Assembly: GCA_034638255.1 (NCBI GenBank)
Contig: JAWPGT010000006.1
Coordinates: 1,019,513-1,083,512, forward strand
Origin: Coprinus comatus
Taxonomy: Eukaryota; Basidiomycota; Agaricomycetes; Agaricales; Agaricaceae
DNA length: 64,000 bases
Direction of reading: 5' to 3'
The translations under genes and the position numbers were made by a program. Below the pieces are notes generated by a model. The model worked only from the letters and a program-made list of their open reading frames with translations. It was not told the DNA's origin and ran no database searches. This document shows, in pieces, positions 45,461 to 60,103 of the stretch. The stretch's first letter is position 1, and each line of letters opens with the position of its first letter.

Positions 45461-46811
45461 CATCAGGATTTCGCACATTTCCTTGAAGGTACTTGTGCTT
45501 CCTTGGAGGTGGTTTCAAGGAAGTACAAGTAGCTTCAAGTAAGTTTTGGGGAAATCTGGAATTCTCCTTGGAGCAACTTGAAGAGCTGCTCCAAGCTCAA
45601 TAAGTAGGTCCCTCTACCTTGTGGAAGCATGAAAATACTTGGGGACTGCTTGAAAATACTTGAGGACTACTTGGGAACACATTTAGCAGCTTGGAAATAG
45701 TATAATATTATAATATAATATAATTTTAATCATTTTTTCGAGAGGAGTAGAGTTAAAAAAAGTGTATTGTGACTCTAATCTAATACAAATGTAATGATAT
45801 AATAGCTAAACTACTAATAAACATGAGGCAACTGTAGAACAATATTATTAATAAAGTTATAAATCAAAAAAAATCAACTTACATTATAAAGATATCATCA
45901 CAGTGTGCCAAGTTCTTCACCAAATCGTACGAGGTTGGTGGCATTGGAAAGCGGTGATTTGTGGCATTCTGTAGAGCCTAAAAACGCGTCAGGACGCGAA
46001 GAAATGGATATGTTAAAGGAGAATATGTAGGAATAGTATAAAAAATAGAAAACACACCTTTAATCAATGAATACTCCCCCATTTCGCACCATTCTACCCT
46101 CTATTCATTCGCCTCTTCAATGTGGTTCTAACAAGCCTAAAAACCTGGCATATGACATGAAATTGAGGTTGTTAGTAGTCTTGACCTCTGGTGGTTGTAG
46201 AGGGAGGAGTGTGATAGGGTGGATGTTGAATGTGTTGTGGCTAAGGGGAGGGGTGGGCCAGGCTATAGAAGTGAGGAGTTGAGTAGCAAGGTGACAGGTG
46301 TGGGGTTGAGCATTTCGTCAAGGGGAATGGAAAGAAATGGGGAGAGGCAGTAACATGGTGTGATGTGTCCATGTTCCCACTGTCACATGATCACCCATTT
46401 TCAAAATTTCGTCAAGTCCAAAATGCAGAATGTTCCTTAAGGGTGTCACACTTTCAATTCTTGGCTTCTAGGCACGTTCTTAGGCTCTACAGAACCGCAC
46501 TTACGATACCTATCTAACGGTACTAGTTATATAGCTCTATGTGGTGTATTGGTTGCGCAATAATGCATTTATTGATTTCTCTACTGTAATACTGCCTAAG
46601 AATAAGAATTCTCAGAACATATTTGGTTGGCCCTTGAGAGAACTTGAAGTTCCTTGTAGAAGATATTTTACTTGAAGCCACTTTGGGCTCCTTGGAGAAA
46701 TTTTCACCAAGGTATCATAAGGTACCCACAAGGATATTAAGGAGCATAAGCTGACTTAAGCCCTAAAAGGAGCAGTAAGTAGCCCGAAAAAAAGTGCACG
46801 AAATCCTGATG
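45461..46811. mobile_element. Candidate DNA transposon without ORF (1.35 kb)
   Basis: The left end CATCAGGATTTCGCAC is matched in inverse by the right end (CATCAGGATTTCG read on the minus strand, ending at 46811). Both subterminal zones are rich in cttgaag/cttggag-type repeats (45490-45670, 46630-46760). A second inverted pair, TTCTGTAGAGCCTAA (45969) against TTAGGCTCTACAGAA (46479), lies inside and may mark a nested smaller element. No target duplication was found, so the limits are provisional. Confidence 0.45.
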
Positions 46812-47175
46812 TATACCCACTTTTCATTCTACTATTTACTGACTGTTATCACATAGTCTTAACATTGTCTTCTTATCAGGTACTATCAAATATACAGTTC
46901 TCATCTTTGAGTCTGAGTCTTAATATTGTCTTCTTATCAGAAATAGCCAGGACCTCAGGTATTCACCCACCCCCCACCTTCGAAGGAACCCTACTTTACC
47001 GGAAAACTCCGCTGCCAGCCCCTTGCGCATACCTGTGTAGTCGTAATGCAGTATCATTATGACGCACAGCCCTAGCATTGTGTAGACACTGCCGTCAAGA
47101 GTCCGTATTAGGTTCATGTTTTATCGGACACTCAGGTGAGGCCAGAGAACCAAGGAATGGTTTTCAATCTTTAAT
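46812..47175. other. Transposon-host boundary region
   Basis: No gene is seen. A ~24 bp direct repeat (attgtcttcttatcag) occurs near 46863 and 46923. Confidence 0.3.
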
Positions 47176-47286
47176 CAATTAAACAGCAAGAATGCGATTC
47201 TTGCTGTTTAATTGAATCTGTTTAATTGAAGCTGTTTAACTGAAGCTGTTTAATTGAAGCTGTTTAATTGAAGCTGTTTAATTGAT
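47176..47286. repeat. Hairpin with 18 bp arms followed by 15 bp tandem repeats
   Basis: 47176-47193 and 47197-47214 are perfect reverse complements around gcg. Six more units of ctgtttaattgaag (15 bp period) follow and clearly derive from the right arm. This lies 340 bp upstream of the HET-like gene. Confidence 0.75.
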
Positions 47287-47623
47287 CAGCGTTCCAGTCA
47301 TACGAGCTCCCTCATCAAAGACTAGGACTCCAGTGGTGTATTGTATTTCTAACACCTCCAGCCGACTCATCTGTCCAGCCACAAATTATCAGGTGGTACT
47401 ACCGTAGCAGTATCGAAGACAACTTGATTCTGATATATGATAGTCTAGTCATATCACACACTGCATGTCCATCTGATATATATGTTAATTTTGGATCCGT
47501 GTGACTGAACAGCACTTTATTGTAGTCGAAGCTATGTAAGTGATCCACTTGAGATTCCGAATATAAAAGACCACAGAACCTCCCACTAAACTTCACTTCT
47601 ATCGTCGTTTTCAAGACAAAAGT

Positions 47624-50149
47624 ATGGGGCACAAACGAACAAGCAAAAAGTCCAAAAAAACAAAAACTACGCTATTCCCTAAACTACGTCGCTCACTTCA
47701 CGTACTCTGGAATCATGGCAAAATACGTCGTCTCTTCAAAGAGGATCCATATATAAAAGGAGCTGGTTGGGCATCCTCATTTAACGATGATCCTTGGCAT
47801 GTGCCACTCAACATCCTACAAGTTATTTTCACCCTCCTATTTGCACCAATTTTCACTATACTCCGTCTCACTGTCGTTCGAAAAGCCTTTGCTTTCAAGA
47901 GTAAACGTATCGAAGAAGAAATTTGTACACCAGATGCTATGCTTTTCAATTCTCCAGATGGTGCACCTGGAACGTTTGATGCAGTGGAGCATGATCCTTG
48001 CTGGGTACTCGAAGTCGAATTCAAAGGGTCACAGTTTAGGCACAAGCAAGTCAAATTCAACTCAGAGATACGGGAAAAGGGATACAAGGCAATTAGTTAT
48101 CCATTCAGTAGTACGCAACAGTTATTTGCCGACGCGCAGAGGAAAGCAGGGAACACATATTCGTACTCAGAGGGTCAGAAAGTCAGTCGAGCTCAACGAA
48201 CGACTATATCATTATGTGTGTTGGAGGAATATGCAAGGTGCAGAAATTTGGAAGCTGAAGCAGGAGATTATAAGGATGGTATAGAGTATATATGGTTGGA
48301 TGAATGGTGTCTTTCCGAGGATGGTCTTACGGACCAAGAAGAGATTGAGAAATCGCGGCAGATGGAGCTTGGTCGACTGGCCGATATCTTCAAACACGCT
48401 CAAACGGTTATCGTTTATTGCTACAGACTCGATTGCAAACATACAAACAGTAAAGATTGTCCATGGGCTACGCGAATCTTCACAATCGCAGAAATCTTCC
48501 ATGCACGAAACGTGGTGACGATGACGCGTTGTGGAGATCCCAAATCCAAATACCATCTCATAACTTGGGCGGAAGGGAAATTTCAAAGGCAGATGCAGTA
48601 TAAAGCGGCAGAGACTAGTCTTTATCACCTTTCCTACATCCTCCAACATTCACCTAACAACGGAGCTATTTCATGGCAAAACATTATTCAGGCTCTTGTG
48701 GTAGAGGCTATCCGACGTGACGACGCGACCAATTTCGAAAAGCATTCTATGCTCGGCAAAGCTCTTAATGGACTTCTACCTCGACGTGCCCTCCCAGCGC
48801 ATCTCCAAGGCAAAGATGGTTGGGAAGATCTAACATGGCTGTTGGAAATCAACCAAGGATTCTACAATGCTGCAAGCCTTGCAGCCGTCTGTAGTGTCAA
48901 TCTCACACCAACGAGTTCTACAAAGGAGTATAGATGGTGGGGAAAACCTTTAGCTCCAGTTGTGGGAACTGAACGTCTCGAACCATGTACTACTGCGTTT
49001 CCGGTCAAGATCAAGAAAAAGTTACCGCCTGGGGATCATGAACGTATCTTGGAGGAGCAATTGGAACCTGTACTTTCTATCCTAACACCCAAAAGTGTTC
49101 GAATTCATGACACAGTGCACAGGGACAAAGATGGCCTTTACCGACACGAAGATATGGTTGGACTCAAATATTGTATGTATGTCATAGCGACTATCATGGT
49201 GCATGTCGGTATCCCACTTGTTGTAGTTGGCGCAACTTTCAAATTTGGTAGTACAGTCGAGCATGTCGAGGACGATCCCGAGCCTACAACAGATCAATCA
49301 ATATTCAAGCAAGTTGTGAAATTCATCACACCTGGCGTACTTCTTCTTTATGCGGCGTTTGTGATTGTGATGGTGGTGGAACTTTGGGCGAGTACAATAT
49401 ATGTTATACGGGAGGGTTGGATATTTTTATCTGACGAGGAGTGGGGAGAAGATCCAACCGAGGCTCTCGCTATTCAGGATCCTGGGTTCAAGAAGTTGAA
49501 GAAATGGGGTGAACGTCAATTAATTCCTAAGTGGGAAAAGCCGGGAGATGTTAGGAAGACTTCTGATCAAACAGCTAGTCATCGACTCATTTGTGGAAGT
49601 CTCTTGGATATGAAAACGAGAATATATACCAAAGTCGTCATTATTAATGGTGCAATTCCTGATTTGATGGTATTATTGGCGATACATGGAACGGGTGTAA
49701 CTGGGATTCTGTTGAAGTCACCCCATGGTTTGGATGTTTCAAAGGAAGAGGAGGAAGCGGAAGAAAAACAGCGAAAGGCTAATTCTGGTAAAGAACGACA
49801 TGCACTTAATTCGAGCAACCTATCTGCTACACAAGACACGGATGAAGAAGACTTTCATATTTTCTTTAAGGTTGGGATGGCTAATGTTCCAACATACGTG
49901 CTCTCCAAGTCGGAATATGTGGGTACGATATTTGTGGGTGGAGAGTTGCCAAAGCTCGTAATAGACGAAGAAGAAGCTGAGGCTTCCAGTGGCTCAAACT
50001 TACCATCACAACCTGCAGTTGAAAGTCAGAGAACGGTAGAAGATAGCGGTGTAGGAGAGCATCCCAATCCACCCAGTTCCGTTTCGGGGGTCTCGGGTTA
50101 CGAAACTGGAGCGAATAATGCGCCTATTGGATCCACGGGTGAAATATGA
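47624..50149 (+). CDS. HET-like domain membrane protein
   Basis: A single 841-codon exon with no premature stop, ending in TGA. The N-terminus is basic, followed by a hydrophobic segment at about residues 62-84. Residues ~150-270 carry the three blocks of the heterokaryon-incompatibility (HET) fold: GYKAISYPFS, IEYIWLDEWCLSED and LGRLADIFKHAQTVIVYC. Two strong transmembrane helices lie at about 517-541 and 569-595, and the C-terminus is acidic and Ser/Glu-rich. HET proteins act in nonself recognition and can trigger cell death; a role for this one is inferred. A TATA-like tatataaa is not obvious upstream. It is the first intact host gene next to the transposon block. The start at 47624 is chosen because it is the first ATG and begins a conserved-looking basic leader. 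Confidence 0.75.
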   Translation: MGHKRTSKKSKKTKTTLFPKLRRSLHVLWNHGKIRRLFKEDPYIKGAGWASSFNDDPWHVPLNILQVIFTLLFAPIFTILRLTVVRKAFAFKSKRIEEEICTPDAMLFNSPDGAPGTFDAVEHDPCWVLEVEFKGSQFRHKQVKFNSEIREKGYKAISYPFSSTQQLFADAQRKAGNTYSYSEGQKVSRAQRTTISLCVLEEYARCRNLEAEAGDYKDGIEYIWLDEWCLSEDGLTDQEEIEKSRQMELGRLADIFKHAQTVIVYCYRLDCKHTNSKDCPWATRIFTIAEIFHARNVVTMTRCGDPKSKYHLITWAEGKFQRQMQYKAAETSLYHLSYILQHSPNNGAISWQNIIQALVVEAIRRDDATNFEKHSMLGKALNGLLPRRALPAHLQGKDGWEDLTWLLEINQGFYNAASLAAVCSVNLTPTSSTKEYRWWGKPLAPVVGTERLEPCTTAFPVKIKKKLPPGDHERILEEQLEPVLSILTPKSVRIHDTVHRDKDGLYRHEDMVGLKYCMYVIATIMVHVGIPLVVVGATFKFGSTVEHVEDDPEPTTDQSIFKQVVKFITPGVLLLYAAFVIVMVVELWASTIYVIREGWIFLSDEEWGEDPTEALAIQDPGFKKLKKWGERQLIPKWEKPGDVRKTSDQTASHRLICGSLLDMKTRIYTKVVIINGAIPDLMVLLAIHGTGVTGILLKSPHGLDVSKEEEEAEEKQRKANSGKERHALNSSNLSATQDTDEEDFHIFFKVGMANVPTYVLSKSEYVGTIFVGGELPKLVIDEEEAEASSGSNLPSQPAVESQRTVEDSGVGEHPNPPSSVSGVSGYETGANNAPIGSTGEI

Positions 50150-50198
50150 ATTTCATTAGCATATTACAACAATACTGATTGAATAAAACGTACTAGAC

Positions 50199-50582
50199 TT
50201 GTTGCCTTTGCACATTGGCCAATATCGAACAGCCGGTCATTCAAGTAATCAGATGGGAATGGGTAATGAAGGAAGCAGAAGCAATCTACTCCTACTCTCA
50301 CCAAAGTCGAACTCCATTACAAAACGTAAACCATCCGGACCAAAGGATTTATCAACAATGTCGAGTTCTCGAGGTAGAATCGCACCAGTTAATTTTGTGT
50401 CTGAACCTTTCGAGCTACGAAATATGGAGGAAGGAGGATCTCATAATGCGGTGGAATTTTCATCTGGTGAGTGTCGGATTTTTGTTTTGTTTTGAAGTTT
50501 GGTATTATATATGTACTGAGTTTTTTTTTTTTTTGAATTAGAAACACTGGTTCATCAAGGTACATCGAAGTCGGGATTGAAT
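50199..50582 (+). CDS. Possible small two-exon gene or 3' exon
   Basis: An open frame (SNQMGMGNEGSRSN ... NAVEFSS) reaches a GT-AG intron at about 50468-50541 and would continue about 15 residues to TGA near 50580. It starts 50 bp after the HET-like gene stops. I do not recognise it, and it could be untranslated sequence. Confidence 0.25.
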
Positions 50583-50589
50583 AATTGAT

Positions 50590-53060
50590 TGATTTCCATA
50601 CTACACCCGTTGGTTTTAGGTTTTTATTTTTGAAGGCTATACTTTGTTAGTTTGAAAGGAGGTTTTTTTTTTTCCGTCTGTCGTTAGGTTTATGTATCTT
50701 AACTAGTGATGTAACCTGTGCTACGTATCTGGTACATTGAAACAATGTCCAATAAGTTGTGGTCTACGTGTTGAAAAAAAAAAAAGAAGTTACATGTAAT
50801 GTTAAACGCCTGTGTCATACGAAGTAGAAATTAGTAGAACTCCAGCTTGACAGACCTGAGTACTGAGTATACTTTGATTTTAACCTATATAGCAACTTCT
50901 TTAGAGCTCTATAGAGACCGATAAAACCATTCACACTTAACGTGTTCATCGTTCAACCATTCATTCTCTTAGAACATTCAAGTGTAAGCCCAGAGGGCAA
51001 CACTAAGTGAGAACATTAATAAAGAACGTGCTTACGAGGGAACGGAGAGTAAACAGCCACGAGATCCAAAACATAATTTCTTAACAACCATTACTGTAAC
51101 TTATAAAAAACGCTCGCCAGAGGCGCAAAGGGAGGTAGGTGTTGGATGTGTGCGCGCGTGTGTTATACACGGCTTCCAGCCCCTTGAGTAGAGCAAAAAA
51201 AACTCTCAAGACTTAATCATCCTCAAACCCATTCTCTCAAATCATTCACGAAAAAAAAGCTTCAAGAAAAAAACATCAAAAAACCAACACCAAAAAAACC
51301 ATTGTGTAAAAAAAAGTAAAATTCAAAGATAAAAAAAAACCTAACCCTAATTAACAAGATACATATATCAAAAGGAGGAGGACGGAGAGCTAAGAGAGAG
51401 AGACGGACAGACAGACAAACAAACAGAGAACTGAGACTGAGACTGAGACTGAGACTGAGATATAAGGAGAGACTGAGAGACTGAGCGAGACTGAAATGTA
51501 GAAACGGAGAGATAGAGAGAAAGGAAGAAAGAGTCACAGAGGGACAGAGAGAGAGAGAGAGTCGAGAAACAAACAACTAAAAAAGGAAGAAAAAACTGAG
51601 ATCGAAGAAAGAGGAGAGAGGGGGACATTGATAAGAAAGGTGCGGGAGGAGGAAGAGAATGGGATTGGGAGAGAGTAAAAGGTAAAAAGAGTGTAATGTA
51701 AAAAGAGAAAGGAAAGTAGGGTAACGAGGAAAGTCGATAAAGGCTTGAAGAGGGAGGAGGTGATTGAGTTATATATATATAAAAGGAAAGTGAACAATGT
51801 AAAGGTAAAGGGGGGATGTAAGACTAAGTAAAAAGTCACTAAAAGCAACAAAAAGGATGTATTCGTCAAAAAAAAAAAAAGGGGGCGGAAGAAAGGAAAT
51901 GAATAGGTCTATGGAAGAGTGGAAGGAATGTCGGGGGTGGAAGAGCACTTGAAAAAGAAACAACCAATGAGAAAACAAAAGGGGAATTCCACTGGACTGA
52001 ACCTAACGAGAGCAACTGTACAAGAGGAATGCAACAAATGCAACACCCCTTCCTTTTTGAAAAAAACCACCCATATACCATATCCAATGGATCCCAACCA
52101 ATCCCTCATAAATCAATACCATCTCCATCTCCATCTCCATACCATTCCCACATATCCCCATAAAAACCCTCCACAACAAAACGAGTGAGAATGTTATCAC
52201 CTGCCCACTTCTCGAATACATATTTTGTATCCTGTAAGCCGACAACTTCCCTCTTTGTTTCTTCTCGCATAAAAAAGTGAAAAAAACACCCGTTATCGCT
52301 ATAAAGAAATAACAAGTGGAGGGCGGTAGAGAGTAGGGTAGGGTAGGGTAGGGTAGGGGAGGGTAAAATTTTTCAAACGAAAGTGGTGGAGAGAGAAACG
52401 ATTATAACAAAACGGGATTAAAAAGAAAGAGGGTATACATCAATCTTTTGTGTGTCGCACAGCTTCATTTCGAAAAGTGAGGTGTCCCATGTGAAAGTGA
52501 CAAAGAGGATTGTGGGTATGATGACCACATTCCATATTTTGACCCAATATAAACCACTCAAAAAGTGTTTATATATAAAAAGTCCACCTTCCCTCAGAAA
52601 ACAAAATCCCATCCATGTCCGAGTATGTACAATGATTTATGAATGTGATGAAGAATGTACGATTTCGTGGATGTCATTGCTGGAATAATCGTCCTTTTTT
52701 GATCATTGACTATTCCGTTTTTGAAAAAGAAATGTTGCTTTTTGTTATCGCTGCAAACCCCAGAAGAAAAAAGAAAGCCTCAATCCCCTCAACCGCAAAA
52801 TCATCGCCTTTCTCCTGAAAAAAAACTCCTTCGTATACGTCCAATTAAAACTTTTTTGACTGTCCAATCCAACCCCCTTCACCCCCTTCACACACTCTCA
52901 TAAAAAAAGAAAAACTCATACACATATCCCTCCTTCCCTCTCCTCCTCTCCTTTGTTCTGTGCTCTCCTCTCCTCTCCGTTCAATTATCCTTCCACTCCC
53001 CACCTCCCACTCCCAAAGTCCCCTCCCCACTCAATCTATCCACACCCTGGTGAGTAGATA
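50590..53060. other. Low-complexity intergenic region
   Basis: The region holds homopolymer runs, a GA/GAGACT microsatellite block (51390-51570), A-rich tracts and five (TAGGG) units near 52330-52360. Minus-strand ORFs of 60-110 codons here are Ser/Leu/Phe low-complexity reads of the microsatellites. I see no gene. Confidence 0.6.
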
Positions 53061-53071
53061 TTTGTATCTCC

Positions 53072-54897
<1,826 letters not shown>

Positions 54898-55109
54898 GGT
54901 CGCAGTGTTAAGAGAATATCGATGACAATGGCAGTGTAGATAACACAACTCTTCCCAAAACCGGCACACCTCGGACACTTGCCGTGCGAACTTTGATTAA
55001 AAATAAATATATAAATACAAATTTTATTATTATCTAAGAACCCCCCGTCTGCGTCGCTTGCGCCGCTTGTAACTGTGCTCTACGTCGACGTCTACGTCTA
55101 TTCAACCCG

Positions 55110-58100
55110 TCAACTTCTAATTACCTCGGTGACAAAAAAGAAACAAACCAACATACCTCGGAAACATCGGAGGTCTTGGCATCTGTCGTTCATCCAAATC
55201 CAAAGCTATATTCGCAGAAGCTTGTAATGCCTAAACGAAAAAATGAGAAATAAAATCCTCTCAAATATAGACTCCTTACCTCAATCCATTCAATAACTCC
55301 CGTAACATCACGAGCTTGCAACAAAAACTGTTCTCCCCCCAATCTCAATCGAATGACATTCTTCCTCTTCGAATAATCATTTCCAAGTCCACTCTCCGCC
55401 TGTTGCATCGTATACTCTTTTATCAAATCTCCAGGATCAGGATCAGGAACACTATCCTTCTCTCTATTCGTATACAACACCTTATTATTCGACGCTTCAT
55501 CCAAAACCATCACATTCCTCTGAATAAGTAATCGTTCAGGATTCATCAATGGATCTTGACCACCAGAACCAGAAGATGACAATGACGAAGTCCACGAATG
55601 TTGTGTATTCATAGCAATCAAACTATGTGTTGATCCCGGTGTAGGAGATTGAGTCCTCATAAATGGTGATTGTGATCTTCCAGAAAGAGGTGTCGAAGTA
55701 TCACCTCTTGATACATTCAAACTAGGTCTAGGTGAAGGTTCAGGTGTAGTTCTCTCACTACCAACCGCCTCACTTCTTGACCTTGAATGTTTTCCCGGTT
55801 TCAAGAACGATGTAAACCGAGATTTTGATGGTGTAGGATGTGATGATGAACCCGAATTCGATCCACGAGGAGTTCCAGAATGTTCATCATAATCAGACCA
55901 AGTTCCAGTAGGTTGTGGTGATGGTCTACTAGATGGAATAGGTAACACCGTTTGTCCATCACCATCACTACTACTACCATCCCCTTGTTCACCACCACCA
56001 GCACCAGCACCACCTGTACCAACACCATCCGCATCCTTTATATGTCTTCTAATCTGTCTTTCAAGTTCTCTCTGTTGTTCCAACCTCTTCTTACCCTCCC
56101 TAGTTTCAATCTGAATATTCGAAACACCCGAATGAGCAGGTTGTAAACTAACATCCCCAGCACCAACTTTACTTTCCCACCATTCACCAATAACACCAAC
56201 ACCAGTAACACCAGGGGGGCATTTATACACCTTCAAACAAGTCCCATTTAACACAAATTCAACTCTCTTCCATCTCCTATCTTTAGCTTGAACACCAGGA
56301 GCAGAAAATTCCATCTTCATTGGCATAATCGCTTTAAGATAAATGTTATTGGAATAACCTGGAAGTTGTTCTTTTCCTTCATCCTCTCTTGGCATAATAC
56401 GGTACTTTTTCGATGGTAAAGGTAAGAAATTAAGATAAGGTGGAGGTGGAGTTGATTCATCAAACATTGGCATTGATCGGCGACGACGAAGGTAATGTGA
56501 TGCAGTAGTTGAACTCAATCTATTTTGTCTTTTCATCGAGTTCGAAGAGAATACCGTATTCGTATTACCTTGACCACCAGTTCCAGTTATAGTCGAAGTA
56601 GAAGGAGTAGGAGCGTAAGAAGGAGGACGTTGAGGGATAGTAGGAGTTTGTTTAACTTGATCCCTTGCTTCATCTTCATCATCTTCATCATCATCAACAC
56701 CAACACCAACACCAACAACATAGTTATCATCCGCTTTTTCATCACCAACTTTATTATCAACATCCTTCCTCTTTTCCTTTTCCTTTTCCTTTCCTTTTCT
56801 TATCGACAATTTAGCTTTCACCTCTCTAACCTGTTCCAACATTCTCATCTTTTCCAATTCCTTAACTTCCTCCTCTCTAACCAATTCCTCTTCCCTCTTC
56901 CTCCTTTCTTGATTCTCAATCATTCTCAAATCAACCAAACTTCGACTATGTCTTTTATTCATCCTAGGTTTTCCTAATCCAACATTCAAACCACCACCAC
57001 CACCACCAACACCACCAAAAATATTATCATCAACATCTCCAAAAGAAGAAAGCGGAGAAACCACATTCACATTCACATTCGTAGTATTACTCCTCTTAGG
57101 AGTATTACGAGGTGATGAAGGAGAAGTAACAAAAATATTAACATTTGGTGACCTTGGTGTATAAGGTGATGTATGCGCCATCACAAAATAATCACTTCCT
57201 TTATGATTATTATTATGATTATTATTATTGGAGAAGGACCCTGATCCTTGACCTAGACCTGAACTTGGAGTATTAGATACTCTAGGAGTTTGTGGTGATG
57301 ATCCTGAGATTGAACTCCGTTTCGCGTTTGCGTTCGCGTTGGAATTTGGATGGGGATTAGGATGTGGATTAGGATGTGGATTAGGATGTGGATTAGGATG
57401 TGGATGGGGACGGGGATGAGGGTGGGTATGATGATGGGAATTAGGATGGGAATGGGAATTAGGATGGGGATTAGGAAGAGTATGAAGAGGATAACGACGT
57501 GAAAAATTAGGTCCAACAACACCGGTACCGGATCCTACTTTGGTTGTCATAGAAGGTTGAGAAGAATATGCGTCTGATTGAACGTTGTGACGGAATGTAC
57601 CCGTGGTTGTCGTTGGAGTTTTTGACGAATCGTAATTATAACCACCTCCACCACCACCATTATCATGTTCAGAAGAGACATAATCATAATCATGGTCATT
57701 CACTTCTATCCCACTAGCTCTTCCTTTTCCTTTTCCTTTAACATCAACCACTAGATTAGGTGGATTAGGTGTTGATGAAGAACTACCACTAGTATTGGTA
57801 GCAGGTGGATTGGAAGTGTCAGATGATTGTAGGAATGAATAGTCAATTCGCGAAGTGTCAACATCAGGTAGATATGCTGACGAGGTTCTTCCAAGTTGAG
57901 TCTACGCAAGGAATGAAGAATGAATGAAGGGATAATGAAAAAAAGCGTAGGCGTCAGTCTAACTTGAATAGGAAGAGCAAGAAGAACCTCATCATTAAAT
58001 AGACATACCTGAGTTTGACTAGTGTGTGCTTGAGAACGCGGTGTAGGTTGCCTTAGAAGCACAACCGACTGTCCATTATCATGATAATTAGATCCAGACC

Positions 58101-60103
58101 CGGATCCAGAAGTAACGGCAGTGGCAGCGGCAGAAGTAGAAGCAAGATCACCAAACCAAGGTTCACCCAAAGCAGAATGATATGAGGAATCACTTGATGA
58201 ATGTGATCTTTCCCTTTTTTCCACTCCTTGACCCTCTCCATTTCCCTTTTGCACACCCTCAGAGCTACTAACAGAGCTCTCAAAACTAGACCTCATACTA
58301 TCCTCAAAACTACTATCCTCAGGTAACCTTAGATAACCACTATCGTCTCCTTCATCCTCATCCTCATCTTCTTCTTCAAGTTCATCCTCTTCTTCCATAT
58401 CATCAACCTCCTCGTGACCACCTGCACCTCTACCAGTACCTTTCATAGGTAACGCAGGCATAGATTTAAGATGAGCTCTTCCAACTTTATTCTCCCTCCT
58501 CTCCCTTTCCTTCCGTTCTTGATTTCTAATTTCCGAATTTGAACTTCCAATAAAGTGGTTACGCAAACCACCAGAACTAGCAGTAGGAGTGGGTGAACCA
58601 GTAGAATTCGAAAGTCTAGGCAAATTTGTCAAAGGCATAGCTGACCTAACAATAACTGTAGGTGACAACCTTGCAGTAGGTGTTTCCAAATCCATATTCC
58701 TCGAAAATTCAGCAGGAGAAGGTATAGTTAACCTTATCCTTGGGGAATTCTTATCTCTCGGATGGGATGATGGTATAGAAGATTGGAATTTCGGAGATGA
58801 GGAAGAACCGAGGTTACCCGTGGATGTAGATAGAAAGGAAGAGGATTGTACCGGCCGCTCAGACTGCGAGTAAGCCGAAGATGGTCGATTAGGGGTTGAT
58901 GTCGAAATTACATCTGCTGTAATTGCAACAGGTGTGGCAAGCTCCGTACTGGGAATAGGAGCAGTTTGAACATGCATCAGTGAATCCCCTGATATTTGTG
59001 GTGCTGCTATTAGTGACGGTTGCAGTTGCGAGGATGTTGACGATGATGATGAAAAGAATGTCATCGCGGGTGTTTTCGATGGAACAACTTCATGAACAGT
59101 TCTAGAATGGGACACAGGGTTTTGGACATTGTCTCGATGATGATGGATCTTCGCAGCTGCGTTTAGTCGTATTTGGGAAATAGAGTGTTTAAGGCTCTGT
59201 AGCGGTGACTTTGCAGCGTTCGGTTTTGGTGTCGTCGGTCGTGACGTTTTTAGTTTTGCTGTTGAAGCTGTCGCAGTGGAAGCAGGTGGTGAGGTGATTG
59301 ATGAGGACATATGTGCAGGCGTGGGTAAAATAGGTGAAGCAGGTGTGGAACGTTGGAGAGTATTAGCGGTGATAGATCTCTTCCTCATTCCAGTAGGGAC
59401 AGTGACAGGTGTAGATCTTTGGGACTCAACAACCGTTGTACGGGTCGGTGTTGGCTCAACACTGAGAGTCTCTAGCGAGCGTTTAATTGGCTCAAAGTTC
59501 GCAGGCTGTGCAGATCCCGAAGCAGTGAGAAGGTGTGAACCACCGCTGATTAAGTTCTCCACTTACACTAGCGGCCTCAAACGTTTCCTGCATGAACACA
59601 GGTTGCCCATCAATGTTGGCATCTTGTCCACCTTTTGCGCTGCCAACGGTGTGTGCCCGAACCGATAGTTGCGGAGGAGGGATGCTTGGACTGCCTGCCC
59701 GAGAATAACTTGCTTCTTTACAAGGCAACTGCCGTCCGTGATTATCACCTTCGTTCTGGTGTTCTGATTGTGGGTGAGCTATGAGTAGATCATCTCTATG
59801 AGAGAGATCTGCAGAAGTTGAACTCTTGGACCCCAGACCCCGCTCATCAAAGTCGGCATCGAGCTCAAGGCCAAGATGAGGTTGAGAATTATAAGGCTTC
59901 ATGTATTCGATAGCTCTCGAGTAAGGATACTTGTCTTGCTCATCTCTGGACAACTTGCGCGTGGGCAGACGGATGATGCCTTTGAACTGAGAAAAAATTC
60001 GGGTAGCTCGTGACTAGGAGATGTTATTCACTACTCTAATAACAACTATACAACTTACTGAGCGAGTCTGGAACACAGACTGAGCTCGGTGTTGTTCCTG
60101 CAT
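55110..60103 (-). CDS. PH-domain protein, ~1550 residues
   Basis: Six exons: 60103-60059, 59986-59567, 59505-58009, 57901-55280, 55230-55157 and 55116-55110. All are in phase, giving about 1554 residues. The first ~1100 residues are Ser/Thr/Pro-rich and disordered, with an acidic run (near 58400), a His/Pro/Asn repeat (57350-57440) and an Arg/Glu coiled segment (near 56800-56900). From about residue 1150 a pleckstrin-homology fold begins ([32 protein letters not shown]), is interrupted by a ~200-residue low-complexity insert, and resumes ([40 protein letters not shown]). PH domains bind phosphoinositides or proteins at membranes. The exact partner is unknown. The last exon may instead use another frame encoding an Arg-rich tail, so the C-terminus is uncertain. 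Confidence 0.8.

Noticed and set aside
51262..52315. Several overlapping minus-strand ORFs rich in Ser, Leu and Phe
   Set aside because: They are translations of GA and A-rich microsatellites, with no domain or splice support.
52330..52365. TAGGG repeats as a telomere or telomere scar
   Set aside because: Only about five pentamers occur inside a microsatellite-rich intergenic region; fungal telomeres are usually TTAGGG hexamers in long arrays.
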